The position numbers were made by a program, and so were the translations under genes. From Lumbricus terrestris (taxonomy: Eukaryota; Annelida; Clitellata; Crassiclitellata; Lumbricidae): a stretch of 64,000 nt of DNA. The notes under the pieces are model-generated. The model did not search any database and had not been told where the DNA came from. It saw nothing but the letters and a program-made list of their open reading frames with translations. Location of the stretch: positions 33,000,344 to 33,064,343 of the forward strand of contig OX457052.1 of assembly GCA_949752735.1 (NCBI GenBank). Direction: 5' to 3'. This document shows positions 51,201 to 53,882 of the stretch, one piece after another (positions within the stretch are counted from its first letter, which is position 1; each line of letters begins with the position of its first letter).

Positions 51201-52646
51201 GTGAAAAATATACTTACTAATTTTATTGATGAGTATAACTGACTTTTTCTTTTACCTAGGCAAACGACTTTTTTTGGACCTATTTGTTTTCTATAGCCGT
51301 TCTTGATACAATTGTTTTTGTTTAGGCGCCCTTGTAAGCTGTGTTGTGGTGCCATAGACATTGTCTTCTATGGCTGACCCCTCTCCAGCAAGGGACTAAT
51401 CCAAGCCAGAAGGAAGAAGACAATGTCTTCTACTTATTGTTATTTGTTACAGACATTGTCTTCTACTTATTGTTATGTGTTACAGATATTGTCTTCTACT
51501 TATTGTTATGTGTTACAGGCATTGTCTTCTACTTATTGTTCTGTGTTACAGGCAACAACAACAATAACTGGAACTCGCAGAACTACGATGTTCCTCTCGC
51601 TGTTCAATTAAGTGCCGCGCAGTCCAGATCAAATGCTTCTACGTGAGTTAACTTCTTTCTGTCCAGCAGCCATGGTTTAAATAACCAAATAATCCTCTCC
51701 GTCATCTTGCCAGACTCTATAAGATGTAAATATACCCCAATTAAGCAGGGCTTCCTTCATTTTGGAGTGTCTGCTGCTCTACAAACTCTACCCTATATGT
51801 CATAATCGAATGAGGTAATGTCATAATACTCTACACTTGTGTAGCATTACTTTGGGAACAATAGATAATTTTGAAAAAGTTTACTGGGTGCTGTTAGTTA
51901 GGTAAGTTAGTTAACACAGTGTTTTCCAAAGTGTGTTTCGTGCAACCCCAGAGTTCTGTGAGTGGAGGAAAAGTTTCTGTTAGAAATTGGATAAAATTGT
52001 CGTTTGAATGTGATGTTACATTGGAAATTAGTGTTGCATGAGAAATTTCGTTTAAATTGACTTTTTTAATGATTTTTTTTGCATTAAAACTAAATATGCC
52101 AATCACTGTTAGTAGTTAGAAATGTCTGTATTTTCCATGAGACGCGTAACTGGCTGAGCTTTCAAGTATCTATGTGACCCCCCCATCTATCTTCCAACCT
52201 CGGCCATTTTCTTTCACCCGCTCCACTCCTTTGACCGGCACGATCTTTGCCCACAAAGGCTACGACTCCTTGGCTGAAACACGAGCCTTTGCTTTCATTG
52301 ATCCTGCACTATGGAACCCAGCTTCCTCTTTCGACACGTTCCTCCCTAGCAACCAACCAGCTCGAAGAATGCTAAAAATCATGACATCAATTGCCATTAT
52401 TAATTATATTCCAGGCGCGGAAACGCTGCGTCCGTCGCCAACGGTCCGCCCGAGCTTCCATCCCGCCGTCACCAAGACCTCGACACCAGTGGTTCGGATG
52501 GACGGTGCGACTCCGTCCTGGAGCAGCACATCACCCAGCTGTGCGCCGAGGGCTTCGACCGCTACAGTGCCATGCGTGCCTTGCAGTTGACGAAGAACGA
52601 CGTCGACGTCGCCCGAAACATTCTCAAAGAGTTCGGACCGCGATAG
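11862..52646 (+). CDS. CBL: Cbl E3 ubiquitin-protein ligase (11 coding exons)
   Basis: Join 11862-12427, 33599-33745, 37941-38072, 41221-41358, 42520-42739, 43352-43534, 48111-48310, 49281-49354, 50619-50777, 51552-51642 and 52415-52646: 2142 nt, 713 codons plus TAG, every junction GT..AG and in phase. Cbl proteins bind phosphotyrosine on activated tyrosine kinases and recruit E2 enzymes to ubiquitinate them, acting at the plasma membrane and endosomes. Seen here: four-helix bundle (about 35-185), EF-hand/SH2 part (190-345), linker tyrosines Y360 and Y363 in the EQYELY motif, C3HC4 RING (C373-C411), a proline-rich tail with a PPVAPR motif (PxxxPR, the CIN85/CD2AP SH3 type), Y618 in YDVP (CRK SH2-type site), and a C-terminal UBA (about 671-710). 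The tail is shorter than the 906 residues of human CBL. Three ATGs lie at 11862, 11868 and 11901; a TAG just upstream in frame limits the start, and the third has the best context (A at -3, G at +4). Confidence 0.97.
12840..13260 (-). mobile_element. LINE 3' fragment
   Basis: On minus it ends with a CTGAGTAGGTTTCTTGAAGG tail and GGTGCTATGCAAG, preceded by degenerate GPSGMASL-like sequence (the WNGLP position). Heavily mutated. 13262-14027 contains only simple repeats and no recognised gene. Confidence 0.55.
14028..14285 (-). mobile_element. LINE 3' fragment
   Basis: The minus-strand frame reads [14 protein letters not shown], then [15 protein letters not shown] and GRYIN, the C-terminal pattern of CR1/L2-type reverse transcriptases. 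It ends in GGGGCGCTATATAAATTCC next to an ATAG/ATCT repeat (13960-14020). Confidence 0.75.
14286..14660. repeat. TGTA/TATG complex microsatellite
   Basis: Nested repetition of GTATGTATGTGTACATTGTA-type units. Long Tyr/Cys/Val frames (plus) and Thr/His/Ile frames (minus) are artefacts. Confidence 0.95.
14880..15070. repeat. TATG microsatellite
   Basis: TATGTATG and TTTG tetramers, low complexity. Confidence 0.95.
15286..16262 (-). mobile_element. Tc1/mariner-superfamily transposon, internally deleted
   Basis: 977 bp bounded by about 195-bp imperfect inverted repeats (15286-15481 and 16067-16262), outer ends CACCGTGTCTCAAAAAAAAC, with a TA on each side (15284-15285, 16263-16264). The minus strand carries the C-terminal half of a transposase (about 16060 to 15597): [14 protein letters not shown], a TAG, then [17 protein letters not shown], a 4-base insertion that shifts frame, GAPAHQA, and [16 protein letters not shown]. 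The second catalytic Asp is in QQD. The third acidic residue is the Asp of NPVDY, so the family is DDxD rather than DDxE. The N-terminal DNA-binding part and the first Asp are absent. Non-autonomous relic. Confidence 0.88.
16265..16350. repeat. AT dinucleotide repeat
   Basis: ATAT tract next to the mariner-like relic. 16355-17660 holds no recognised gene. Confidence 0.9.
17670..17890 (+). mobile_element. tRNA-like SINE, family B, copy 1
   Basis: B-box-like AGAGTTCAATTCC, then GAAATTTCTGTTCCAC, ATGAGTACACCGACTGTACA and AAAAATTAAGTTGCTAAC. The same ordered blocks occur on the minus strand at 31997-32219, defining a family separate from the abundant family A. Confidence 0.7.
18457..18822 (+). 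mobile_element. LINE 3' end with (GAAT)n tail
   Basis: An open segment reads [14 protein letters not shown], then [29 protein letters not shown] and ends [10 protein letters not shown]. This is the typical C-terminus of a CR1/L2-like reverse transcriptase and is undamaged here. The tail GGGAGCGCCTCTGAGAG, then CTTGAAGGGCCGCTATACAAG and GAATGAATGAAT, resembles the family A SINE tail. 18823-19500 holds nothing recognised. Confidence 0.85.
19515..19565. repeat. (AAT)n microsatellite
   Basis: About 17 AAT units; a second interrupted AAT region lies at 19812-19940. 20010-20510 holds nothing recognised. Confidence 0.95.
20515..20645 (-). mobile_element. possible tRNA-like SINE fragment
   Basis: On minus, an A-box-like TGGTAGTCAATCAGATAGAG and B-box-like GGGGTTCAATACTCC precede a body with AACCTTGAGCAAGTCCTTCA, resembling the family A body. 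Diverged. Confidence 0.5.
20762..20947. mobile_element. MITE with CAGGGCT ends
   Basis: Inverted ends CAGGGCTGTTTTTAA and TTAAAAAAAGCCCTG, 186 bp, with repeated AACTGCACA words inside. The flanking 8-mers do not match. Related internal sequence (ACTGCACA, AATTATCTCCAATCGGAC, GGTGCTTATA) recurs at 61575-61720. Confidence 0.7.
21288..21887. mobile_element. putative CAGTGTTA-ended non-autonomous element
   Basis: The ends read CAGTGTTA and TAACACTG style (the right end is TTAACACTG), with T-rich AGTTTCGTT/AGTTCGTC words near both sides. No matching flanking duplication. 21888-22700 holds nothing else recognised. Confidence 0.35.
22701..23251 (+). mobile_element. non-autonomous Helitron
   Basis: Starts TCTATATAAATAAAAATG directly after an A (22700) and ends GGTACAGCTAG directly before a T (23252), as expected for Helitrons, which insert between A and T, begin with TC and end in CTRR. 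A GC-rich hairpin (GCCAC ... GTGGC, 23221-23239) lies about 12 bp before the end. No Rep/helicase coding sequence is present; the interior includes a GGGA-rich tract (23085-23210). Confidence 0.85.
23301..23872 (+). repeat. 5' LTR
   Basis: Begins TGTGAGCTAATG and ends AAGGTTGACA. It matches the 3' LTR at a constant offset of 6818 bp. Contains a GAGAGAGA/CAGACAGACA-rich block (23445-23510). I cannot place a clear TATA box or AATAAA signal. Confidence 0.95.
23876..23893 (+). promoter_or_regulatory. primer binding site, tRNA-Leu-like
   Basis: TGGTGACAGCGGTGGGAT lies 3 nt after the 5' LTR. It resembles the complement of an animal tRNA-Leu 3' end (CCCACCGCTGCCA plus CCA) with one mismatch; the tRNA comparison is from memory. 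Confidence 0.7.
23930..24127 (+). repeat. 18-bp x 11 tandem repeat in the retrotransposon leader
   Basis: Eleven units of CAATTGGAGGAATATTTT with single-base variants (CAATCGG, CAATTGGCGG, CAGTCGG). As 18 is a multiple of three, frames stay open: plus-strand frame 23933-24157 has 74 codons of EEYFQL/S repeats. It is out of frame with gag-pol and ends 170 bp before it, so it could be an upstream frame or simply non-coding. Confidence 0.95.
24327..30005 (+). CDS. Gag-Pol polyprotein of the Gmr1-like element (1892 aa)
   Basis: Domains in order: a helical N-terminus; a long Glu/Lys/Arg/Gln coiled coil (about 80-390); a capsid region (about 395-570) with [17 protein letters not shown] resembling the SCAN/Gmr1 capsid; a CCHC zinc knuckle (C655-C668, C-X2-C-X4-H-X4-C); an aspartic protease with LIDSGTEI (D779); an integrase HHCC zinc domain from H1045; an integrase core with D1115, D1175 and E1211 (35 residues between the last two); a GPF-like C-terminal module ([10 protein letters not shown]); reverse transcriptase with YVDD (1626-1629) and VPFGM; and RNase H with D1777 and TDHNPL (D1844). 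All catalytic residues seen are intact and there is no stop or frameshift. Gag and Pol share one frame, so any Gag excess must come from processing or another mechanism. The protein would assemble particles, reverse transcribe and integrate the element. Confidence 0.95.
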   Translation: MEKLTEQKQASIKKMSSDRLIKLLIEEGLDVEEVEEMSRENLMGALAEVWLKKEAEEKGAVGGVEEKPIEKPPAPMSMEALMQFMMMKEEQRRQEEKERRREEKEQKQEEKEKEEKRRQEEKEKEEQRKQEEEQRRKEEKEKEEKRRQEEKEKEEQRRQEDKEKEEKRRQEEKERRQEEKERIQEQIERTEKLRLEEKARAEQAERMRQQEIEMQKQQFQLQLEQLKRDRDEAERRRMELMIEYERARKSDEEIRKQQMEEQKIREEDKEAMRLAELQRAEEIRQEELKMEKENLEKAEREREEQLELEQKKLALKEAQLREMAIEKEERRRQLELLQQKIEQEELRRVEDQNRLRERNEDERRSREESERNRIRESETMVSKIKRIGDAMKHVLPKMPYDMMEVPLYFETVENAFNSFTVEKQFWVKLLLPLMTPRARTVLNRLSFNDLDDYDIVKEHLLKEFKLTAREYRSRFGDARKTAEETYTMFTARLKNLLNYYVRSRRVGKSYEKLFDLLVADKLKECLPPGPLQFVLAKEGTECLEASNVAELADVHVNNRIGLMFQDKPKYEAWGNSSKQPRWNSNNKETGNQARNNEARNDGAPGRQFGQDRREATGDRQMYSRIPVMGRQRENNTAYNYRRESTEQRGIVKKRCHNCQSDRHLIKDCKVPPRMTNLRNRFTRSAENLRVNQIQVMNAPNQSEEQDNRETEVKSVMKCTPQFAIQREIVNSAPIKDTDRETESKDECQRTKKSLLQHVNVEIHGNDDSCHPVQVRALIDSGTEIPVINEELLKGATVEEIGRVHLQCVAGEPIPAKLVKIEVRMSCHNEGGDLKDKGVNIAPYLTLVCASIPAVLCKDNKEKFLLHPEIIAELKEVPPVSVLQGELQANVTTRAQSRRREVEEGEEEKSNESLLDEDTESDDEQSVQEEEEGITSGNNEIEEEMVACERDNDDDSESDGEIDTSMRDLFAENTSDERQLADAKKFEEQQRNDESLRSWWKIAEDKGSEFSVVNGLMYKKHQMLDQLVYQLVLPKERRIQVMELAHESVFGGHLGEEKTRERIKLSFVWPRMRRDVVKFCKSCEKCQLKARSLVMDRVPITPIPREDVPFRRMTMDVVGPIEPTSAAGHKYCLCIVDSCTRWPTIFLMKSLTAKAVCEALMKLFMDVGVPSVITSDRGTNFTASLTREFLKLMGCCPRFDSPGHPEAAGLVERWNQTFKKMIHHVVVENPRQWHKIIPFTVWALREVPNATTGVAPYLLVYGKLPRGPLTILKESWTKEINLPPNIGVQPAKYLKNLRADMEKALTFAESCAEEKQKQYASQYNKRAKDKEFEPGENVIVLYPTSTNKLISRWHGPCTVLQRRSKYSYLVDMNENGRRIIHANKMRKFITRTLSCGLIVEEDDEFGSVVEIPLKEDYSETKQKSLQLDYEQIGHLTSEQQKQLLDVLNRYADRFSDQPGLCTLVEHEVVLRPDFREKEFVAYRIPLIYRAEVEKQIQEMLKENIIQPSSSRMASPLVIVKKKNGSLRLACDYRYINSFTENCRYPMPIVNDVLSKVGKSKFISVMDCRSAYWTCPVKKSDQWKTAFVTHNGLYEFTRVPFGMINSGRTFVKAINMILQPIHDFTEPYVDDIAVHSNDWDIHLRHLELFLKQIRLHNVTLNLKKCVFGKSEVKFIGHLIGSGKKMMNPDRIDSLINLKKPETRKEVKQVLGFFGFYRQFICNFAEIAKPLTDLTSKKVPENIVWTDAHQKSFDSLKQIVLSNVILYMFEVGKPFNLYCDSSDFAVGAVLSQVDEEGIERPVSFISQKLTDTQKRWATIEKEAYAIIWALNKLKEILIGSKINVFTDHNPLVYLTESMSKSAKLVRWSLSLQNFDILLNYKKGKLNVVADCLSRL
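30102..30118 (+). promoter_or_regulatory. polypurine tract
   Basis: AAAGAAAGGAGGGAGGTAA-type purine run ends directly before the TGTGAGC start of the 3' LTR; the usual plus-strand primer site. Confidence 0.85.
30119..30690 (+). repeat. 3' LTR
   Basis: Same sequence as 23301-23872 as far as I can read. Followed by the ATAAT duplication at 30691-30695. Confidence 0.95.
31003..31550. repeat. 32-bp minisatellite, about 17 units
   Basis: Unit GATACAAGTCAGACATTGAT plus GAATAGATAGTA, with point variants. Flanked by a diverged direct repeat around GATGGACAGTGTGTCATGAT (30770) and GATGGACAGTGTATCATGAT (31554). Confidence 0.95.
31801..32006 (-). mobile_element. tRNA-derived SINE, family A, copy 2
   Basis: Minus strand: GGGGCGCGGTGGTGTATGGTG head, TTGGGCAAGTTCTTCACTCG body, GGGAGCGCCTCTGAGTAGG and GGTGCGCTATAACAAGCGC tail. 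Confidence 0.9.
31997..32600 (-). mobile_element. tRNA-like SINE, family B, copy 2, split by a MITE
   Basis: Minus strand 32219 down to 31997: GGGTTCAACTCTCAGTCAGG, GATTTCTGTTCCACC, ATGAGTACACCAACCGTACA and GAAGTTGCTAACGC, matching copy 1 at 17670. The head continues at 32560-32600, beyond the MITE at 32220-32551. Confidence 0.7.
32220..32551. mobile_element. hAT-like MITE with 8-bp target duplication
   Basis: Inverted ends CAGTGGTTCCCAACGG and GGTTGGGAACCACTG, a well-known hAT MITE end type. CTCTAGAT flanks both sides (32212-32219, 32552-32559). 332 bp, no coding sequence. Inserted inside a family B SINE. Confidence 0.93.
33140..33590. repeat. 16-18-bp repeat AGTACTGTAACCCATA up to the exon 2 acceptor
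   Basis: Imperfect units at 33140-33215 and 33432-33590, interrupted by a LINE fragment. The last unit ends 18 bp before the exon 2 splice acceptor AG. Confidence 0.85.
33222..33432 (-). mobile_element. LINE 3' fragment
   Basis: Minus strand: NNAEAF, WSNNLEW (shifted from the [11 protein letters not shown] form), then TCGGGAGCGCCTCTGAGTAG, CTTGAAGGGGTGCTAAATAA and an ATTGATTG tail. Same family as 1150-1345. Confidence 0.75.
33599..33745 (+). CDS. CBL: Cbl coding exon 2 (EF-hand region)
   Basis: Encodes [34 protein letters not shown] and FEYDVFTR, nearly identical to the Cbl EF-hand region. Acceptor TTCTCAG, donor GTGCGT. Intron 2 is 33746-37940. Confidence 0.97.
33919..36764 (+). mobile_element. 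decayed DNA transposon with 8-bp target duplication
   Basis: Ends are inverted: TAGGGTGGAGTGAAAAA and TTTTTCACTCCACCCTA. Imperfect similarity continues inward for about 170 bp (AGGCCTAGTGGTAATTCGTT and GCCTTTTGG blocks at both ends). ATGTTCGT flanks both sides (33911-33918, 36765-36772). Between 35040 and 36400 the plus strand retains pieces of a protein in several frames with stops: [63 protein letters not shown] and [13 protein letters not shown] have seen this combination in widespread uncharacterised animal proteins that look element-borne, but I cannot name the superfamily. The 8-bp duplication would fit hAT or P. The copy is dead. A MITE at 34370-34505 sits inside it. Confidence 0.82.
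34370..34505. mobile_element. small hAT-like MITE
   Basis: Inverted ends CATAGGCGTAGG and CCTACGCCTATG, 136 bp. Flanks GTTAAGAT (34362-34369) and GTTAAAAT (34506-34513) match at 7 of 8 positions. Nested in the larger transposon. Confidence 0.87.
37192..37510 (-). mobile_element. RTE-type LINE 3' end
   Basis: An undamaged minus-strand frame reads [39 protein letters not shown], then [20 protein letters not shown]. This is the characteristic C-terminus of endonuclease-reverse transcriptases annotated across animals, usually RTE or related. Ends in an AAGGC repeat. Confidence 0.85.
37941..38072 (+). CDS. CBL: Cbl coding exon 3
   Basis: Encodes [33 protein letters not shown] and LQKFTSKPG. It joins the EF-hand region to the SH2 domain. 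Acceptor TTTCTTTGCAG, donor GTATGT. Intron 3 is 38073-41220. Confidence 0.97.
38100..38280. repeat. ATT-rich low-complexity tract
   Basis: Interrupted TTA/TTG trinucleotides at the start of intron 3. 38281-38800 holds nothing recognised. Confidence 0.85.
38800..38905. repeat. AT dinucleotide tract
   Basis: Near-pure ATAT with a few G and C interruptions. Confidence 0.9.
39185..39275. repeat. GAT then GAC trinucleotide repeat
   Basis: About 13 GAT followed by about 8 GAC units, then mixed triplets. 39276-39785 holds nothing recognised. Confidence 0.95.
39791..39992 (-). mobile_element. tRNA-derived SINE, family A, copy 3
   Basis: Minus strand: head with GTGGTTTAGCGGTGGCGTC, B-box GGTTCGAATTC, body CTTGGGCAAGTCCCTTACTC, tail GGGGCGCTATAACAAGTGC. 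39993-40920 holds nothing else recognised. Confidence 0.9.
40925..41205. repeat. AT-repeat block before the exon 4 acceptor
   Basis: About 280 bp of ATAT with sparse G, ending 15 bp upstream of the acceptor AG. The polypyrimidine stretch TTGTTTGTCTTTTCC is squeezed between it and the exon. Confidence 0.95.
41221..41358 (+). CDS. CBL: Cbl coding exon 4 (SH2 core)
   Basis: Encodes [20 protein letters not shown] and [20 protein letters not shown]. It includes the SH2 FRLS arginine that binds phosphotyrosine. Acceptor TTTTCCATGCAG, donor GTAAAT. Intron 4 is 41359-42519. Confidence 0.97.
41575..42000 (+). mobile_element. LINE 3' end, endonuclease-reverse transcriptase type
   Basis: With frameshifts the plus strand reads [61 protein letters not shown] and [16 protein letters not shown]. 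This is the usual end of a second LINE reverse transcriptase group. Ends in a GAA tail. Non-functional. Confidence 0.8.
42177..42533 (+). repeat. 21-bp tandem array of the exon 5 splice acceptor
   Basis: Seventeen copies of TGTTGTAGCTACCTGTACCCA-type units span the intron 4/exon 5 junction. Each carries TTGTAG followed by CTACCTGTACC, the first bases of exon 5. AG positions: 42185, 42206, 42227, 42248, 42269, 42290, 42310, 42331, 42352, 42373, 42394, 42415, 42435, 42456, 42477, 42498 and 42519. Two steps are 20 bp (a C lost), so only the last five acceptors keep the Cbl frame. Use of 42498, 42477, 42456 or 42435 would add 7, 14, 21 or 28 residues (YLYPCCS each) in the SH2 domain. Confidence 0.95.
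42520..42739 (+). CDS. CBL: Cbl coding exon 5 (SH2 end, linker, RING first part)
   Basis: Encodes residues 328-401: YLYPDGR, the linker [17 protein letters not shown] with Y360 and Y363, and RING residues C373, C376, C388, H390, C393 and C396. Starts at the last of 17 tandem acceptors, chosen because it matches the family sequence EGFYL.PDGR without insertion. Donor GTACAA. Confidence 0.95.
42760..43140. repeat. CAAT/CAGT tetranucleotide repeat
   Basis: Long imperfect run of AATC, AGTC and AATA tetramers filling much of intron 5. Confidence 0.95.
43352..43534 (+). CDS. CBL: Cbl coding exon 6 (RING end)
   Basis: Encodes [20 protein letters not shown] with the last RING cysteines C408 and C411, then VVDPFEP, a Ser-rich stretch and an acidic DDDDDSTFE end that resembles the acidic run after the RING in human CBL. 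Acceptor TTTGACGTAG, donor GTGAGA. Confidence 0.97.
43645..43855 (-). mobile_element. tRNA-derived SINE, family A, copy 4
   Basis: Minus strand: GGGACACGGTGGTGTAGTGA head, GGTTCGAATTCACC B-box, tail GGGAGCGCCTCTGAGTAGTG and GGGGCGCCATAGCAAGTGC. 43856-44325 holds nothing recognised. Confidence 0.9.
44326..44560. repeat. TATG/TACG microsatellite
   Basis: GTATGTATG tetramers with TACG variants. 44561-44920 holds nothing recognised. Confidence 0.95.
44925..45915 (+). mobile_element. LINE 3' fragment interrupted by a MITE
   Basis: Left part (to 45010) reads [19 protein letters not shown]. It continues after the MITE (from 45793) as [18 protein letters not shown] and a decayed end. This is the C-terminal pattern of CR1/L2-type reverse transcriptase. 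Confidence 0.75.
45011..45784. mobile_element. 774-bp non-autonomous element with 8-bp target duplication
   Basis: Inverted ends CATAGATTGAGTATTCG and CGAATACTCAATCTATG, extended by ATATTCGTGAATATT-like blocks at both sides. Flanks ATCGCACC (45003-45010) and ATCGCACA (45785-45792) match at 7 of 8. No coding sequence; hAT-like by duplication length. Confidence 0.88.
45965..46515 (+). mobile_element. LINE 3' fragment
   Basis: Reads [25 protein letters not shown], then (shifted) [15 protein letters not shown], TLLFDWT and the tail GGCTGGGAGCGCTCCTGAGTAG; a second tail copy follows at 46440-46515 with GAATGAATGAACG. Confidence 0.75.
46516..47590. other. stretch of intron 6 without recognised element
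   Basis: AT-rich unique-looking DNA. No Cbl exon or repeat recognised. Confidence 0.5.
47600..47804 (-). mobile_element. tRNA-derived SINE, family A, diverged copy 5
   Basis: Minus strand: ATGGTGGTGTGGCGGTATG head, body CCTGAGCAAGCCCTTCACTC, tail GGGAGCGCCTCTGAGTGGG. Clearly older than the adjacent copy at 47857. Confidence 0.75.
47857..48065 (-). mobile_element. tRNA-derived SINE, family A, copy 6
   Basis: Minus strand: GCGCGGTGGTGTAGTGGTGG head, GGTTCGAATCCACC B-box, CTTGGGCAAGTCCTTCACTC body and GGGGCGCTATAACAAGTGC tail. It ends 45 bp before Cbl exon 7. Confidence 0.92.
48111..48310 (+). CDS. CBL: Cbl coding exon 7 (proline-rich tail)
   Basis: Encodes [27 protein letters not shown] and [19 protein letters not shown] fits the PxxxPR motif bound by CIN85/CD2AP SH3 domains in vertebrate Cbl (family knowledge). 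Acceptor TTTCCTTTTAG, donor GTGAGA. Confidence 0.93.
48594..48837 (+). mobile_element. tRNA-derived SINE, family A, copy 7 (best preserved)
   Basis: Head GGGGCGCGGTGGTGTAGTGG (A box TGGTGTAGTGGT), B box GGTTCGAATCC, body GGGACCTTGGGCAAGTCCTT and CAGCGCTTCGGCGTGAAACT, tail GGGAGCGCCTCTGAGTAGAG, GGGGCGCTATAACAAGTGCG and a CATA repeat. Sense relative to Cbl, in intron 7. 48838-49280 holds nothing else recognised. Confidence 0.95.
49281..49354 (+). CDS. CBL: Cbl coding exon 8
   Basis: Encodes [20 protein letters not shown] and QVTA. A short proline-rich exon. Acceptor TTTCTTTGTTCAG, donor GTGAGA; phases fit both neighbours. Confidence 0.9.
49795..49880 (-). mobile_element. LINE tail with (CAATA)n, second copy
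   Basis: Minus strand: CTGAAAGGTTTTTGCTGTGA, GAAGCGCTTAACAAATGG, then CAATA repeats (49799-49831). Same 3' UTR and tail as 5262-5520. 49355-49794 otherwise holds nothing recognised. Confidence 0.75.
50199..50600. repeat. ATT/TTCTTACAATTATTA complex repeat before exon 9
   Basis: Repeated CATTGTTCTTACAATTATTA-type units with trinucleotide interruptions, ending 18 bp before the exon 9 acceptor AG. Ile/Thr/Asn-rich frames are artefacts. Confidence 0.95.
50619..50777 (+). CDS. CBL: Cbl coding exon 9
   Basis: Encodes [36 protein letters not shown] and YENTHS. An acidic, Pro/Asn-rich tail segment with tyrosines. Acceptor CTATTCGCAG, donor GTTTGA (weaker than consensus). Confidence 0.88.
50875..51052 (-). 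mobile_element. tRNA-derived SINE, family A, diverged copy 8
   Basis: Minus strand: TGTTGGTGTTGTGTTGGGG head, GGCTGAGCAAGCCGTTCACT-like body, GAGTGCCTCTGAGTAG tail. Old copy. Confidence 0.7.
51418..51551 (+). repeat. 33-bp x 4 tandem array of the exon 10 splice acceptor
   Basis: Four units of ATTGTCTTCTACTTATTGTT plus ATGTGTTACAG. Each ends in a TTACAG acceptor at exactly 33-bp spacing (AG at 51452, 51485, 51518 and 51551), and each contains its own pyrimidine-rich segment. 33 bp is 11 codons and the Cbl frame stays open through the whole array, so each skipped-back acceptor would add 11 mostly hydrophobic residues ([11 protein letters not shown] type). Confidence 0.95.
51552..51642 (+). CDS. 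CBL: Cbl coding exon 10 (YDVP motif)
   Basis: Encodes [20 protein letters not shown] and [11 protein letters not shown]618 in YDVP matches the phosphotyrosine site of human CBL (Y774, YDVP) that binds CRK SH2 domains. Starts at the last of four tandem acceptors; donor GTGAGT. Start choice among the four is inference. Confidence 0.9.
51643..52414 (+). other. Cbl intron 10
   Basis: No coding sequence recognised. A CAGTGTTTTCCAAAGTGTG and AACCCCAGAGTTCTGTGAG segment (51917-51962) resembles one end of common hAT MITEs, but I cannot find the second end. Confidence 0.6.
52415..52646 (+). CDS. CBL: Cbl coding exon 11 (UBA domain, stop)
   Basis: Encodes residues 637-713: a linker ([17 protein letters not shown]), then the [23 protein letters not shown] and [16 protein letters not shown], aligning with the C-terminal UBA of c-Cbl/Cbl-b. 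TAG at 52644-52646. Acceptor TTATATTCCAG. A C-terminal UBA marks this as the long Cbl form. Confidence 0.97.
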
Positions 52647-53565
52647 AGCGCAGCGCCGCACGTTCCGGATCGCTGCACATGCGAGTGGACACGTGCCGCC
52701 GCTCGCACAGCGATGACGTACAAATCTTCTGCTTCTTGCTCATCACCGACTTTAAAAAAAGACGCTGACAATGCGTGCGTGCGTACCGAACAAAAACAGA
52801 CGACTTTGTGATTGTGATAATCGAGATTCGTCAACGTTTAGACGTTGCGGAGAATGTTCTTGCGACCGTTCGTTGCGTGGTTGCGCGCGTTTGAAATTGC
52901 GTGCGGCCGCCGAAGCTACTTGTTGCTCGTATATTGCGTTTGTTGCGGGTTTGATTCTCGTGTGCGTTGTGTGGACGTCGTTTCCAATTTGAATTCGGTT
53001 TGTTCCTATGCAATAAGTGATATACGGATTGTGTGATGATGAGTAATATGGACTTGCATCAGTAGTAGCTGTTAACTATAGATTGGGTCATCTGTATGCG
53101 TTAATATATATGTAATTTATATATATATATATTATATATATATATTATATATATATATATTATTATATATATGTTACTACACAATATGTATATACTATAT
53201 ATATACTATATATATACATGCTATATTGTATATGTATTAGTGTATGTATTTGTGCCCATATATTTGTGTATATATAATTTTTTTACAAGCAGAGTTTGAA
53301 ACAGTAGGTTTGTTCAATACGCATACATATATATATACATATTATCCCTGTTGTGTGCCATATGTAATTATTTCCTATTAGGTGCGGCTGATTAAAACAA
53401 GACTGTTTCGGGAAAGTTCCGTGTCATTCTTATGTTCGATGCAGTTCTGTCAAACTTCGCAATCTGACTCTGCTTATATGATCTGTCTTGATTTCTAATG
53501 CTATTGGAAATTAATCTACAGACAATCTTTTAATATCTGGCATCTTCTCTTAAGCCTTACCCCAA
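52647..53565 (+). other. presumed Cbl 3' UTR and downstream AT repeats
   Basis: GC-moderate sequence to about 53030, probably 3' UTR. AT dinucleotide repeats occupy 53100-53220. I see no canonical AATAAA with a clear downstream element here; the nearest AATAAA lies in the LINE tail at 53860. Confidence 0.5.
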
Positions 53566-53569
53566 TTTA

Positions 53570-53882
53570 TGTCCGAGAGCTATGCTGCCTTACGTTGGGT
53601 ATCCAAGAACGTCGTCAGCTACGCTCTGCAGATAAGAGAGTCCTCTTGGTTCCTTTTGCTCGTACTGCTACCGTATCGAGCCTTTTCTGTGTTTGGCCCA
53701 GTGGTCTGGAATGGCCTTCCTTTTGAGCTACACCTATGCGTCTTGGTATTCTACCCGGATCCATCCTTACTAAACTCAAAACTATTCTTTTTTGGAGCAT
53801 TGGAGTCGGGAGCGGCTCTGAGTAGTTTTTTTCTTGAAGGGATGCTATATAAATTTCCGAATGAATAAATGAATGAATGAGC
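53570..53882 (+). mobile_element. LINE 3' fragment with (GAAT)n tail
   Basis: Degraded reading ELCCLTLGIQERRQLRSADK, then FCVWPSGLEW (shifted VFGPVVWNGLP) and the tail GTCGGGAGCGGCTCTGAGTAG, CTTGAAGGGATGCTATATAAA and GAATGAATGA. 53883-54592 holds nothing recognised. Confidence 0.75.

Noticed and set aside
51917..51962. hAT MITE in Cbl intron 10
   Set aside because: Only one end is recognisable; no inverted partner or duplication found.
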